Origin: Roseomonas sp. KE0001
GTDB taxonomy: Bacteria; Pseudomonadota; Alphaproteobacteria; Acetobacterales; Acetobacteraceae
Direction of reading: 5' to 3'
Assembly: GCF_016107285.1 (NCBI RefSeq)
Contig: NZ_RCVQ01000003.1
Span: 496,001 to 560,000, forward strand
Length of the DNA stretch: 64,000 nucleotides
The notes under the pieces are model-generated. The model was not told the origin of the DNA and did not search any database. It saw only the letters and a program-made list of their open reading frames with translations. A program made the translations under genes and the position numbers. This document shows positions 40,211 through 49,875 of this stretch, in pieces. Numbering within the stretch: position 1 is the stretch's first letter; the number at the start of each line of letters is the position of its first letter.

Positions 40211-43200
40211 ATGAGCGGAGCGGGCTGGGAGTTCTGGATCGACCGGGGCGGCACCTTCACCGACATCGTGGCGCGCGATCCGGCGGGGCGGCTCTCCACC
40301 CGCAAGCTGCTTTCGGAGAATCCGGGCCGCTACCGCGACGCCGCCGTGGCCGGCATCCGCGCCTGCCTGGGCCTCGAGGAAGGCCAGCCGGTGCCGCCCG
40401 GCACCGTCGCCGCCGTCCGGATGGGCACCACCGTCGCCACCAACGCCCTGCTGGAGCGCAAGGGCGAGCGGGTCCTGCTGCTGGTCAATCGCGGCTTCGC
40501 CGACGCGCTCCGCATCGGCAACCAGGCCCGGCCGCGCCTGTTCGACCTCGACATCCGCCTGCCCGAGCTGCTGCATGAGCGCGCGGTCGAGGTCGGCGGC
40601 CGCATCGCCGCCGACGGCCAGGAGATCGAGGCGCTCGACGAGGCGGCCGCGCGCGCCGCGCTGGAGGCGGGCCTCGCGGAGGGCTTCCGGGCCGTCGCCA
40701 TCGTGCTGATGCATGCCTGGACCAACCCGGAGCACGAGCTGCGCCTGGGCGCGATGGCGCGCGGGATGGGCTATACGCAGGTCAGCCTGAGCCACCAGGC
40801 CTCGCCGCTGCCGCGCATCGTGCCGCGCGGCGACACCACCGTGGTCGATGCCTACCTCTCTCCCATCCTGCGCCGCTACGTGGAGCAGGTGGCCGGGCAG
40901 CTTCCCGGCGTGCCGCTCTACTTCATGCAATCCTCCGGCGGGCTGATCCTGGCCGAGCGGTTCCAGGGCAAGGACGCCATCCTCTCCGGCCCGGCGGGCG
41001 GCATCGTCGGCGCCGCCCGCACCGCCGGCATGGCTGGCTTCGACCGGATCATCGGCTTCGACATGGGCGGCACCTCGACCGATGTCGCCCTCTATGCCGG
41101 GCAGTTCGAGCGCGCCTTCGAGACGGTGGTGGCCGGCGTCCGGATGCGGGCGCCGATGATGGCGATCAACACGGTGGCGGCCGGTGGTGGCTCGATCCTG
41201 GCCTTCGACGGCGCCCGGCTGCGCGTCGGCCCGGAGAGCGCCGGCGCCGTGCCGGGCCCGGCCTGCTACCGCCGCGGCGGGCCGCTGACCGTGACCGACG
41301 CCAATGTCATGACCGGCAAGATCCAGCCGGCGCATTTCCCGCCGATCTTCGGGCCGGAGGGGAATGCGCCGCTGGATGCCGCGGTGGTGCGCGAGAAGTT
41401 CGTGGCCCTGGCGCGCGAGATCGCCGCCGCCACCGGCCAGCCGGAGCAGGACCCGCGCGCGGTGGCCGAGGGCTTCCTGCGCATCGCCGTCGCCAACATG
41501 GCGCAGGCCATCAAGCAGGTCTCGATCCAGAAGGGGCATGACGCCGCCCGCCATGTCCTGACCTGCTTCGGCGGCGCCGGCGGCCAGCACGCCTGCCTGG
41601 TGGCCGACGCGCTGGGCATGGACACGGTCTTCCTCCACCCCTTCGCCGGCGTGCTCTCGGCCTATGGCATGGGCCTCGCCGACCAGAGCGTGATCGAGGA
41701 GGCGGCGGTCGAGGCGCCGCTCTCGCCCGAGGGCATGGCGGATCTGGTCGCCACGGCGGAGGCGCTGGGCGGGAAGGGCCGTGCCGCCCTGGCGGCGCAG
41801 GGCGCCGATCCCGCGCGGCTGCGCTCCGAGCCGCGCCTGCACCTGCGCTATGCCGGCACCGACAGCTTCCTGCCCGTTCCCCTCGATGACCACGAGACGG
41901 TGCTGGAGGCCTTCACGGAGGCGCATCGCCGCCGCTTCGGCTTCGCCACCCCGGAGCGGCCGGTGCTGGTCGAGGCCTGCGTGGTGGAAAGCATCGCGCC
42001 GGGCGAGGCGATCGACGAGCCGGCCCTGCCGCCGCGCGCGGCGGGCCGGGGGCCGGCGCCGATCGACACGATCAGCCTCTTCACCGCTGGCGCCGAGCAG
42101 GCCGCGCCGGTCTTCGACCGCGAGGCGCTGCGCGCCGGGGACCGCCTGCCGGGCCCGGCGCTGATCCGCGAGAGCACCGCGACCACGGTGGTCGAGCCCG
42201 GCTGGACGGCCGAGGTGACGGCGGCCAACCACATGATCCTGCGCCGCTCCGAGGCGCGGGCGGCGGCCGGCGCCGCGCCGGCGGAGGGCGAGGCGGCGCG
42301 GCCGGACCCGGTGCTGCTGGAGCTGTTCAACAACCTGTTCATGAGCATCGCCGAGCAGACCGGCACGGTGCTGCAGAACACCTCGCTCAGCGTCAACATC
42401 AAGGAACGGCTCGACTTCTCCTGCGCCATCTTCGACGCGCAGGGCCGGCTGGTGGCCAATGCGCCGCATGTGCCCGTGCATCTGGGCGCCATGGGCGAGA
42501 GCGTGCGCACCGTCATCCGCAGCCGCGGCCGGACGCTGAAGCCGGGCGACGTGGTGGCGCTGAACAATCCCTCCAACGGCGGCAACCACCTGCCGGACAT
42601 CACCGTCATCACCCCCGTCTTCGACGAGGCGGGACGGGAGATCCTGTTCTTCACCGGCTCGCGCGGGCATCACGCCGATATCGGCGGGCTGACCCCCGGC
42701 TCGACGCCGCCGCAATCCCGCACCCTGGAGGAGGAGGGCGTCGTCATCGACGACTTCCTGCTGGTCGATGGCGGGCATTTCCGCGAGGCCGAGTTCCGCG
42801 CCCTGCTGGGCGGCGCGAGGTATCCCGCCCGCAGCCCGGATGTGAACGTGGCGGATGTGAAGGCCCAGGTCGCCGCCAACGAGACCGGCGCGCAGGAGAT
42901 GCGCCGCGCCGTCCGCGCCTTCGGGCTGGAGACGGTGCGGGCCTATATGCGCCACGTCATGGACAATGCCGAGGCCAGCGTCCGCGCCGCCATCGACCGT
43001 CTGTCCGATGGCGCGTTCCACTACACCATGGACGACGGCAGGCCGCTGCATATCGCGGTGCGGGTGAACCGGGCCGAGCGGTCCGCCGTCATCGACTTCA
43101 CCGGCACCGGCGAGCAGAGCCCCGGCAACTTCAACGCGCCGCCGCAGGTGCTGCATTCCGTGGTGCTGTACTGCTTCCGCTGTCTCGCGGGCGGCGACAT

Positions 43201-43837
43201 CCCGCTGAACGACGGCTGCCTGGTGCCGCTCACCATCGTCCTGCCGGAGGGCACCTTCCTCTCGCCGCGCCCCGGCGCCGCCGTGGTCGCCGGCAATACC
43301 GAGGTGTCGCAGGCCGTCTGCAACGCCCTGCTGGCGGCGCTGGATGCCTGCGCCTCCGCCCAGGCGACGATGAACAACCTGCTCTTCGGCGACGACACCT
43401 ACCAGTACTACGAGACGGTCTGCGGCGGCGTCGGCGCCGGCCCGGGCTTCGACGGCGCCTCGGCGGTGCAGACGCACATGACCAACACGCGCATGACCGA
43501 CCCCGAGATCCTGGAACTGCGCTACCCCGTCCGGCTGGAGGAGTTCTCGATCCGGCGCGGCTCGGGCGGCGCCGGGCAATGGCGGGGCGGCGACGGCGCG
43601 CGGCGGCGCATCCGCTTCCTGCGGCCGATGCAGGCCATCATCGTCGCCTCGCGGCGCGAGGTGCCGCCGCACGGGCTGCACGGCGGTGCCGATGGCGCGC
43701 CCGGCCGGCAATGGGTGGAGCGGGTCGATGGCAGCATCGAGCCGCTCGGCGGCCGTGACAGCGCCGAGCTGGTGGCGGGCGAGGTGCTCGGCCTGGAGAC
43801 GCCGGGCGGTGGCGGCTGGGGACGGCCCGCCCCCTGA
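40211..43837 (+). CDS. 5-oxoprolinase / hydantoinase, fused HyuA-HyuB type
   Basis: 1208 residues joining the two subunits of ATP-dependent hydantoinase/oxoprolinase. The HyuA half has the ASKHA-type [45 protein letters not shown] and [12 protein letters not shown]; the HyuB half starts near residue 700 ([20 protein letters not shown]) with [32 protein letters not shown] and the C-terminal [15 protein letters not shown]. The length fits eukaryote-like OPLAH, which opens 5-oxoproline to glutamate. Substrate could also be another cyclic amide. AGGAG precedes the ATG. Two copies of GTGGTGGCGAACGGG lie upstream at about 40086-40115. Confidence 0.93.
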   Translation: MSGAGWEFWIDRGGTFTDIVARDPAGRLSTRKLLSENPGRYRDAAVAGIRACLGLEEGQPVPPGTVAAVRMGTTVATNALLERKGERVLLLVNRGFADALRIGNQARPRLFDLDIRLPELLHERAVEVGGRIAADGQEIEALDEAAARAALEAGLAEGFRAVAIVLMHAWTNPEHELRLGAMARGMGYTQVSLSHQASPLPRIVPRGDTTVVDAYLSPILRRYVEQVAGQLPGVPLYFMQSSGGLILAERFQGKDAILSGPAGGIVGAARTAGMAGFDRIIGFDMGGTSTDVALYAGQFERAFETVVAGVRMRAPMMAINTVAAGGGSILAFDGARLRVGPESAGAVPGPACYRRGGPLTVTDANVMTGKIQPAHFPPIFGPEGNAPLDAAVVREKFVALAREIAAATGQPEQDPRAVAEGFLRIAVANMAQAIKQVSIQKGHDAARHVLTCFGGAGGQHACLVADALGMDTVFLHPFAGVLSAYGMGLADQSVIEEAAVEAPLSPEGMADLVATAEALGGKGRAALAAQGADPARLRSEPRLHLRYAGTDSFLPVPLDDHETVLEAFTEAHRRRFGFATPERPVLVEACVVESIAPGEAIDEPALPPRAAGRGPAPIDTISLFTAGAEQAAPVFDREALRAGDRLPGPALIRESTATTVVEPGWTAEVTAANHMILRRSEARAAAGAAPAEGEAARPDPVLLELFNNLFMSIAEQTGTVLQNTSLSVNIKERLDFSCAIFDAQGRLVANAPHVPVHLGAMGESVRTVIRSRGRTLKPGDVVALNNPSNGGNHLPDITVITPVFDEAGREILFFTGSRGHHADIGGLTPGSTPPQSRTLEEEGVVIDDFLLVDGGHFREAEFRALLGGARYPARSPDVNVADVKAQVAANETGAQEMRRAVRAFGLETVRAYMRHVMDNAEASVRAAIDRLSDGAFHYTMDDGRPLHIAVRVNRAERSAVIDFTGTGEQSPGNFNAPPQVLHSVVLYCFRCLAGGDIPLNDGCLVPLTIVLPEGTFLSPRPGAAVVAGNTEVSQAVCNALLAALDACASAQATMNNLLFGDDTYQYYETVCGGVGAGPGFDGASAVQTHMTNTRMTDPEILELRYPVRLEEFSIRRGSGGAGQWRGGDGARRRIRFLRPMQAIIVASRREVPPHGLHGGADGAPGRQWVERVDGSIEPLGGRDSAELVAGEVLGLETPGGGGWGRPAP

Positions 43838-46761
43838 TGCGACAATGGCCCCGCCTTCGCCGGACCGGCTGGATCGCCCTCGCGTTGCTGCCCCTGCTGG
43901 TGCTGGCCGCCGCCTGGTTCGGCCCGCGCCTGACCAACTGGGACCAGCACCGCGACCGGCTGGCCATCCTGGCGGCCGGGCGGCTGGGCCAGCCGGTGGC
44001 GCTGGCGGGGCCGGTCAGCCTGACCCTGCTGCCGCAGCCGATGCTGGAGGCCGGCGGCGTGACGGTGGGCGGGCCGGACGCGCAGATCTCGGTCACCGCG
44101 CGCGCGCTGCGCCTGCGGCTCGACTGGCTGGCCCTGCTCGGCCTGCGGCTGGAGCCGCGCGAGGTCGCGCTGGTCGGCGCCGAGATCCGCCTGCCCTGGC
44201 CGCCGGCGCCGGGCCAGGCCTTCCGCCCGCCACCCTGGCTGACCGAGCTGCAGGGCCGCATCCAGGATTCCCGCGTCATGCTGGGCGGCATCACGCTGGA
44301 GCAGGTGCAGGCCAGCCTGGTCGCCGCCGGCCCGTCCGACGCGCTCGGCCTGCGCGGGCATTTCCGCTTCCGCCAGACCGAGTTCGACTTCGAGACGGTA
44401 CTCGGCCGCGCCGGGCCGGACGGGGTGGCGCCGCTGAACCTGACGCTCAGCGGCGCCAAGGCCTCGCTGTCCGCCAGCGGCGTGCTGCTGCCGGAGGGCG
44501 GCTTCGAAGGGGTGGCGCAGGGGGGCGGCAGCGACCTCGCCGCCCTGCTGCCCGCGCCCCCCGGCAGCTTCCGCCTGCGCGGCCGGCTCAGCCTGACCGC
44601 CGAGCTGCTCACCGCCGACGAGCTCAACCTCGACATCGGCGGCAGCCCGGCGCGCGGCGCGGCGACACTGCGCCTGGCGCCCTCGCCACGCCTCGATCTC
44701 GCCCTGGCGACCGGGCGGGTCGACCTCGACCCCTGGATCGCGGCCCTGCGGAGCGCCGGGCCGCTGCCGCTGCCCTTCGGCGTCGATCTGTCGGCCGAGG
44801 CTGCCAGCTACCGCGGCCTGACCCTGCGTCGCCTGCGGGGCGCCGCCCTGCTGGAGAACGACCGGCTGACGCTGCGCGATGTCGGCGCCCTGCTGCCCGG
44901 CGACACCGAGGTGTCGCTGAACGGCGCCACCACCACGCGGCCGGGCCCCGGGCGCCCGGCGCGGCTGGAGGGGTGGCTGCGGTTCCAGGGCACCGCCCTG
45001 CGCACCACGCTGCTGGCGCTCGGCCTGCCGCTGGAGGGGACCGACCCGGCCCGCCTGCGCGAGGGGGAGGGCCAGCTGAAGCTGCTGCTCGACGAGGCGC
45101 AGCTGGCGGTCTCCGATTTCACCGGGACGCTGGATGGCGGCCGGGTGTCCGGGGCGGGCGTCTGGCGCTTCGGCGGCCGCCCGGCGCTCGGCCTCGGACT
45201 GACCTTCGAGGATCTGCGGCTGGACGGCTGGTGGCCGGAGGGCGCCGGCTGGGCCGGCGCGCGTCAGCGGCTCGCCGCGATCGACCTCAACCTGCGCCTC
45301 AACGCCGAGCATGCCCGCTACGGCGCCCTGGTGCTGGAGGGGCTCAGCGCCGACGCCTCGCTGGAGAACGGCCGGCTGACGGCGCGGCGCATCGGCGCCC
45401 GGATGGCGGAAAGCGACCTGGCGCTCTCCGGCGTGGTCCAGCTTGGCGAGGCGCCCCGCTTCACCGATCTGGCCTTCGAGGTCACCGCGCCGCGCGCCGC
45501 GCCGTTGATGGCGCTGCTGCCCGGCCCGTGGCCCGACGGGGTGGCGCTGGGCCAGGGCGCGCTGGCGCTCCGCCTCGCTGCCAGCGGGGCCTTCGAGGCG
45601 CTGGCCGTGCGGGGCAACCTGGAACTCGGCGACCTGCGGGGCGAGGTGAATGGTACGCTGGACCTCCGCCAGCCGCGCTATGCCGGCGCGCTCACCCTGC
45701 GCCATCCGGGCGCGCCGCGCCTGCTCGAGGAGATGGGCCTGTCCGCCCCCGCCTGGCTGGGCCAGGGCTCCTTCTCGCTGATCGCCAATCTCGCCGCCGC
45801 GCCGCGGGAGCTGCGGGCCGAAGGCCTCGACGTCGTCGCGGCCGGGCTGCGCCTCGGTGGCCAGCTGGGGCTCGACCTGGCGGCGCTGCGACCCCTGCTG
45901 ACCGGCCGCCTGGCCGCCGAGCGCCTGCCGCTGCCCGATCCCGACTGGCGCTCGCGCGAGCCGCTGCCGCTCGAGATGCTGGGATGGCTGGATGCCGAGC
46001 TGGCCCTCTCGGCGCAAAGGCTGGAGCCCGCCACGCTGCCGCCGCTGGAACAGGCCTCGGCCCGGCTGCTGCTGCGCGACCGCGTGCTGCGGCTCGAGGA
46101 GATGCAGGCGCTGCTGACCGGCGGCCGGCTGGCCGGGGCGCTGGAGCTGAACGCCGCCGCGATGCCCCGGGCGCTGGACCTGCGGCTGGACGTCTCCGAC
46201 CTGGCGCTGACCGGACCGCTCACCGGCCTGCCCATCGATCTCACGGCCGGGCAGATGGAGGCCGGGCTGCGGCTCCACGCCACCGGCCACAGCCCGGCGG
46301 CGATGCTGGCGACCTTGTCGGGGGAGGGGCAGGTGGCGGTGCGCGATGGCGTCCTCCGCGGCGCCGACCTGCGGGCCGCGGCGATGGCGGCCGAGCTTCC
46401 GGCGCTGGATCAGGCCGAGGCGGGCCTCCGGGCCGCGCTGCTCGGCGGCGCCACCGCCTTCGAGGCGCTGGAGGCCGGGGTACGGCTGGAAGCCGGCCGC
46501 ATCCTTCTGCAGGATGGCCGGCTGGCGGTGGGCGATGCCGCCGAGGCGGTGCCGGGCGGAGCCGCGCTGGCGGCGACCCTGTCGGGCGAGTTCGATCCGG
46601 CGCGCGGCGGCATGGAACTGCTGCTGGCCACCCGGCCGGCCGATCCGCCGGGTGGATCCCCGGGCGGGCCAGGCTTCGGCCTGCGGCTGACCGGTCCGCT
46701 GAACCAGTTGCGGCGCGTGCCGGAACTGGCCGACTGGCTGCGCTGGCGCGCCACGCGCTGA
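43837..46761 (+). CDS. AsmA family protein
   Basis: 974 residues. An N-terminal membrane helix (IALALLPLLVLAAAWF) precedes the AsmA start VALAGPVSLTLLPQPMLEAGGV, then long beta-strand repeats with LDGGRVSGAGVWRFGGRPAL and a C-terminal AsmA_2 part (MEAGLRLHATGHSPAAMLAT, LSGEGQVAVRDGVLRGADL). AsmA-like proteins form hydrophobic grooves that move phospholipids toward the outer membrane. The start overlaps the preceding stop by one base, an unexpected operon partner for an oxoprolinase. Confidence 0.9.
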   Translation: MRQWPRLRRTGWIALALLPLLVLAAAWFGPRLTNWDQHRDRLAILAAGRLGQPVALAGPVSLTLLPQPMLEAGGVTVGGPDAQISVTARALRLRLDWLALLGLRLEPREVALVGAEIRLPWPPAPGQAFRPPPWLTELQGRIQDSRVMLGGITLEQVQASLVAAGPSDALGLRGHFRFRQTEFDFETVLGRAGPDGVAPLNLTLSGAKASLSASGVLLPEGGFEGVAQGGGSDLAALLPAPPGSFRLRGRLSLTAELLTADELNLDIGGSPARGAATLRLAPSPRLDLALATGRVDLDPWIAALRSAGPLPLPFGVDLSAEAASYRGLTLRRLRGAALLENDRLTLRDVGALLPGDTEVSLNGATTTRPGPGRPARLEGWLRFQGTALRTTLLALGLPLEGTDPARLREGEGQLKLLLDEAQLAVSDFTGTLDGGRVSGAGVWRFGGRPALGLGLTFEDLRLDGWWPEGAGWAGARQRLAAIDLNLRLNAEHARYGALVLEGLSADASLENGRLTARRIGARMAESDLALSGVVQLGEAPRFTDLAFEVTAPRAAPLMALLPGPWPDGVALGQGALALRLAASGAFEALAVRGNLELGDLRGEVNGTLDLRQPRYAGALTLRHPGAPRLLEEMGLSAPAWLGQGSFSLIANLAAAPRELRAEGLDVVAAGLRLGGQLGLDLAALRPLLTGRLAAERLPLPDPDWRSREPLPLEMLGWLDAELALSAQRLEPATLPPLEQASARLLLRDRVLRLEEMQALLTGGRLAGALELNAAAMPRALDLRLDVSDLALTGPLTGLPIDLTAGQMEAGLRLHATGHSPAAMLATLSGEGQVAVRDGVLRGADLRAAAMAAELPALDQAEAGLRAALLGGATAFEALEAGVRLEAGRILLQDGRLAVGDAAEAVPGGAALAATLSGEFDPARGGMELLLATRPADPPGGSPGGPGFGLRLTGPLNQLRRVPELADWLRWRATR

Positions 46762-46780
46762 GCCCCGGCCTTCGCCCGGC

Positions 46781-47062
46781 TCAGCGGGCCGGCAGCATGA
46801 CCTCCCCCTCGCCGGGGGCCGCCTCCGCCGCCTCCGCCTCCGGCCCGATGACCTGCTGCAGCGCATGCACGCGCAGCGCGCTCGCCAGCGGCAGGTCCGG
46901 GTCGGCGCGCCCGGCATCCACGCCCTGGACCAGGGCCGAGAGGGTCTGGGCCCGGCGGGCGGCGATCAGCTCCAGCGCCGTCCAGAAGGGCGCCTCCAGG
47001 GCCACGCTGGTGCGGTGGCCGGCCAGGGTGAAGGACCGCTTCAGCAGATGGCGCCCCGTCAT
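46781..47062 (-). CDS. Ribbon-helix-helix domain protein
   Basis: 93 residues. LLKRSFTLAGHRTSVALEAPFW followed by ALELIAARRAQTLSALVQGVDAG is the RHH_4 family pattern common in alphaproteobacteria, a likely small DNA-binding protein of unknown targets. The C-terminal 25 residues are Glu/Ala-rich. It is 10 bases after the fumC stop on the same strand, so likely cotranscribed with it. Confidence 0.78.
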   Translation of the reverse strand: MTGRHLLKRSFTLAGHRTSVALEAPFWTALELIAARRAQTLSALVQGVDAGRADPDLPLASALRVHALQQVIGPEAEAAEAAPGEGEVMLPAR

Positions 47063-47072
47063 CCCCGCCGCC

Positions 47073-48515
47073 TCAGCCCGCCCCGTCCAGCGAGGCGCCG
47101 GGGGAGACCATCAGCTCCGGCTTCACCCAGGCGTCGAAATCCTCGGGCTTCACATAGCCGAGCTGCTCCGCGGCGTCGCGCAGCGTCAGGTTCTCGGCCA
47201 GGGCCTTCTTGCCGATCTGCACCGCCTTGTCATAGCCGATGCGGGGGTTCAGCACCGTCACCAGCATCAGCGACTTGGCCAGGTTCTCGGCGATGCGGGG
47301 ACGGTTGGGCTCCAGCTTGTCCACCATGTTGTGGGCGAAGCTCTCGGCGACATCGGCCAGCAGCGCGACCGACTGCAGGGTGGCGTTGATGATCACCGGC
47401 TTGAAGACGTTCAGCTCCAGATGCCCCTGTGCGCCGCCCACGGTGATGGTGACGTGGTTGCCCATGACCTGGGCGGCGACCATGGTCATCGCCTCCGACT
47501 GGGTCGGGTTGGTCTTGCCCGGCATGATGGAGGAGGAGAGGCCGTCGGCCGGGATGAACAGCTCGGAGAAACCCGAGCGCGGGCCGCTGCCGAGCAGCCG
47601 GATGTCGTTGGCGATCTTGTTCAGCGAGACGGCCAGGGTGTTCAGCACGCCTGACAACTCGACGAAGGCATCCTCCGCCCCCATGCCCTCGAACTTGTTG
47701 GGGTTGGGCTGGAAGTCGAGCCCGGTCAGCGCCCGCGCCCGCTCGCAGAAGACCGTGTCGAAATCCTTGTGGCGGTTCAGCCCGGTGCCGACGGCGGTGC
47801 CGCCCTGCGGCAGCAGCAGCAGGCGCGGCATGGCGCCCCGCAGCCGGTCCTGGCCATGCGCCACCTGCGCCGCCCAGGCGGCGAATTCCTGCCCCAGCGT
47901 CACCGGCACGGCGTCCATCAGGTGGGTGCGGCCGACCTTGACGATGTCGCCCCATTCCCCAGCGCGCTTCTCCAGCGCCGCCCGCAGCACGCCGAGCGCC
48001 GGGATCAGGCGCTGCTCCACCGCCTCGGCGGCGGCGATGTGCATCATGGTCGGGAAGCTGTCGTTGGAGGACTGGCCGCGGTTGACGTGGTCGTTCGGAT
48101 GCACCGGCTTGCGGGTGCCGAGCGGCTGGCCCAGCATCTCGTTGGCGCGGTTCGAGATGACCTCGTTGGCGTTCATGTTGGTCTGGGTGCCGGAGCCGGT
48201 CTGCCAGACGGGCAGGGGAAAGTCGGCGTCGCGCCGGCCCTCGGCGATCTCGGCGGCGGCGGCGATGATCGGATCGGCGATCTCGGCCGGCAATTCGCCC
48301 AGCGCCTTGTTGGCCTCGGCGGAAGCCTGCTTCTGCAGGCCGACGGCGCGGATCAGGCCGCGCGGGAAACGCTCGGTGCCGATCCGGAAGAGCCGCCGCG
48401 CCCGCTCCGTCTGCGGGCCCCAGTAGCGGCCGGCCTCGATCTCGATGGTGCCCAGGCTGTCGGTTTCCGTGCGGACGGTTTCCGGGCGGGCGGTCTCGGT
48501 GCGGGTCTCGGCCAC
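47073..48515 (-). CDS. fumC: Class II fumarate hydratase
   Basis: 480 residues, an iron-independent TCA enzyme interconverting fumarate and malate. QTGSGTQTNMNANEVISNRA, GQSSNDSFPTMMHIAA, KVGRTHLMDAVPVTLGQE and the superfamily signature GSSIMPGKTNPTQSE are intact. The first 17 residues contain ETARPETVRTET, not part of the fold. The start is GTG at 48515 with AGGAG eight bases before. A perfect 21-base palindrome directly precedes that ribosome binding site. A second, class I fumarase lies 1.4 kb away. Confidence 0.96.
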   Translation of the reverse strand: MAETRTETARPETVRTETDSLGTIEIEAGRYWGPQTERARRLFRIGTERFPRGLIRAVGLQKQASAEANKALGELPAEIADPIIAAAAEIAEGRRDADFPLPVWQTGSGTQTNMNANEVISNRANEMLGQPLGTRKPVHPNDHVNRGQSSNDSFPTMMHIAAAEAVEQRLIPALGVLRAALEKRAGEWGDIVKVGRTHLMDAVPVTLGQEFAAWAAQVAHGQDRLRGAMPRLLLLPQGGTAVGTGLNRHKDFDTVFCERARALTGLDFQPNPNKFEGMGAEDAFVELSGVLNTLAVSLNKIANDIRLLGSGPRSGFSELFIPADGLSSSIMPGKTNPTQSEAMTMVAAQVMGNHVTITVGGAQGHLELNVFKPVIINATLQSVALLADVAESFAHNMVDKLEPNRPRIAENLAKSLMLVTVLNPRIGYDKAVQIGKKALAENLTLRDAAEQLGYVKPEDFDAWVKPELMVSPGASLDGAG

Positions 48516-48527
48516 GGCGGCGCTCCT

Positions 48528-48548
48528 AATTGAGAGTAGTTCTCAATT
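48528..48548. promoter_or_regulatory. Perfect 21-base palindrome, Fur/RirA-type iron box, before fumC
   Basis: AATTGAGA (48528-48535) and TCTCAATT (48541-48548) are exact reverse complements around GTAGT. The core TGAGA-N5-TCTCA is close to the Fur consensus core and also fits the RirA pattern TGA-N9-TCA. It lies immediately upstream of the fumC ribosome binding site (AGGAG, 48527-48523), where a bound repressor would block transcription. Confidence 0.6.
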
Positions 48549-48600
48549 GGTCCCGTCTGACGCCGTGACAAGGGGGCCGGTCCGGAAAGTGACCGCGCCC

Positions 48601-48969
48601 CTACCAGCCGCGATAGGGGCGCGGCGGCGGCGCGTAATAGGCGACCGGCGGCGGGGCGTAATAGGTCGGCGGCGGTGCATAGTAGGCGACCGGGGGCGGG
48701 GCGTAATAGGCCGGGGGCGGCGCGTAGTAGGCGACCGGCGGTGGCGCGTAATAGGCCGGCGGCGGCTCGCGATAGACCACCGCCGGAGGGGCGGCGACGG
48801 CGCCGCCGATCAGCGCGCCGACGGCCAGCCCGCCGATGATGCCGGCGGCGACGGCGCCACCGCCGGGGCCGCGCCGGTGCCAGTCCCCGGCCTCCGCCGG
48901 CGGGGTGGCGAGGAGCAGGGCGGAGCCGGCGGCGGCGGCCAGGGCCAGGGTGCGGAAACGGGACTTCAT
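48601..48969 (-). CDS. Secreted Tyr/Pro-repeat protein
   Basis: 122 residues: a signal peptide (residues 1-28, ALAAAAGSALLLATPPAEA), a Gly-zipper hydrophobic segment (AVAAGIIGGLAVGALIGGAVAA) and a repeat domain with six to seven copies of YYAPPP separated by Ala or Val-Ala, ending in RPYRGW. It resembles small envelope proteins with Gly-zipper and PxY repeats seen in alphaproteobacteria; function unknown. The ATG at 48969 has GGAGGG close upstream; an in-frame start ten codons earlier is less likely. Confidence 0.8.
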   Translation of the reverse strand: MKSRFRTLALAAAAGSALLLATPPAEAGDWHRRGPGGGAVAAGIIGGLAVGALIGGAVAAPPAVVYREPPPAYYAPPPVAYYAPPPAYYAPPPVAYYAPPPTYYAPPPVAYYAPPPRPYRGW

Positions 48970-49059
48970 GACGCCCTCCAGGGCTTGGACAGCGGCCATT
49001 CTATCCCGGATCCGAGCCAGATTGTGGCAGGCCCGGTAAAGGAATGTTTCCGCAGCCGC

Positions 49060-49464
49060 TCAGGCGCGCGGGCCGTAGGTGGCGATCTCGATCAGGTTGC
49101 GGTCCGGGTCGCGGCAATAGACCGAGGTGATCGGCCCCAGCGCTCCGGCCTTGGGCACCGGCCCCTTCTCGATGGTGACGCCGCATTCGTGCAGATGCGC
49201 GACCACGTCCTGCGCCGTCACCGCCACGACGAAGCAGAGATCCTGCGTCCCCGGTGCCGCGGCCTCGCCGCTGAACCAGGCCTCCTGCGTCGCCGTCTCC
49301 GGGCGCAGGTTGAGCTTCTGCCCGCCGAAGCGCAGCGCCGTCCGCCGCTCCTCGCCGAAGGCCTCGCGGTCCATGCCCAGCACGCGCTGGTACCAGGAGG
49401 CGCTGACCTCCACGTCGCGGCAGGTGATGACCAGATGGTCCAGCCGGTCCACCGAGAAACGCAT
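49060..49464 (-). CDS. VOC family (glyoxalase/dioxygenase-like) protein
   Basis: 134 residues with one vicinal-oxygen-chelate fold: RLDHLVITCRDVEVSASWYQRVLGM at the N-terminus, LNLRPETATQEAWFSG, LCFVVAVTAQDVVAHLHECGV and the C-terminal ITSVYCRDPDRNLIEIATY. Metal ligands would be His10 and a Glu in NLIEI. It could be a virulence-type VOC or an isomerase; substrate unknown. It overlaps the ridA stop by one base and is the last gene of the fumarase operon. Confidence 0.85.
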   Translation of the reverse strand: MRFSVDRLDHLVITCRDVEVSASWYQRVLGMDREAFGEERRTALRFGGQKLNLRPETATQEAWFSGEAAAPGTQDLCFVVAVTAQDVVAHLHECGVTIEKGPVPKAGALGPITSVYCRDPDRNLIEIATYGPRA

Positions 49465-49871
49465 CAGCCTTCCTTTCCTGGCGGCAGGGCGCTGCCGATC
49501 CGCGCCATGACCTCGATCTCGATCCGCATCGCATCCGTCTGCAGCCCGGCATGGAGCAGGGTGGAGGCGGGGCGCGCCCGGCCGAGCCACTTCCGCGTCA
49601 CCGGCCAGCAGGGCTCCCAATCCTCGCGCCGCGGCACGATGAAGGTGGCGCGCACCACTTCGTCCAGGCTGGAGCCGGCCTCGGCCAGCGCCGCCTGGAT
49701 GTTGCGGAAGCACTGCTCGGCCTGCTCCACCACGCCCTCCGCGATGGTCATGGTCGCGTAGTCGTAGCCGGTGGTGCCGGAGACATAGACGGTATCGCCC
49801 ACGACCACGGCGCGGGAATAGCCGATGTCCTCCTCGAAGCGGCTGCCGGAGGAGATCAGGCGGCGTGGCAT
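49464..49871 (-). CDS. RidA family enamine/imine deaminase
   Basis: 135 residues. The family core is visible: [52 protein letters not shown] and a C-terminal [12 protein letters not shown] with the Glu near the expected catalytic area; the usual Arg is in the VRATF segment. RidA proteins hydrolyse reactive enamines/imines, but this may be one of the Rid6/7-type subfamilies. It begins five bases after the class I fumarase stop. Confidence 0.85.
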   Translation of the reverse strand: MPRRLISSGSRFEEDIGYSRAVVVGDTVYVSGTTGYDYATMTIAEGVVEQAEQCFRNIQAALAEAGSSLDEVVRATFIVPRREDWEPCWPVTRKWLGRARPASTLLHAGLQTDAMRIEIEVMARIGSALPPGKEG

Positions 49872-49875
49872 GGGC

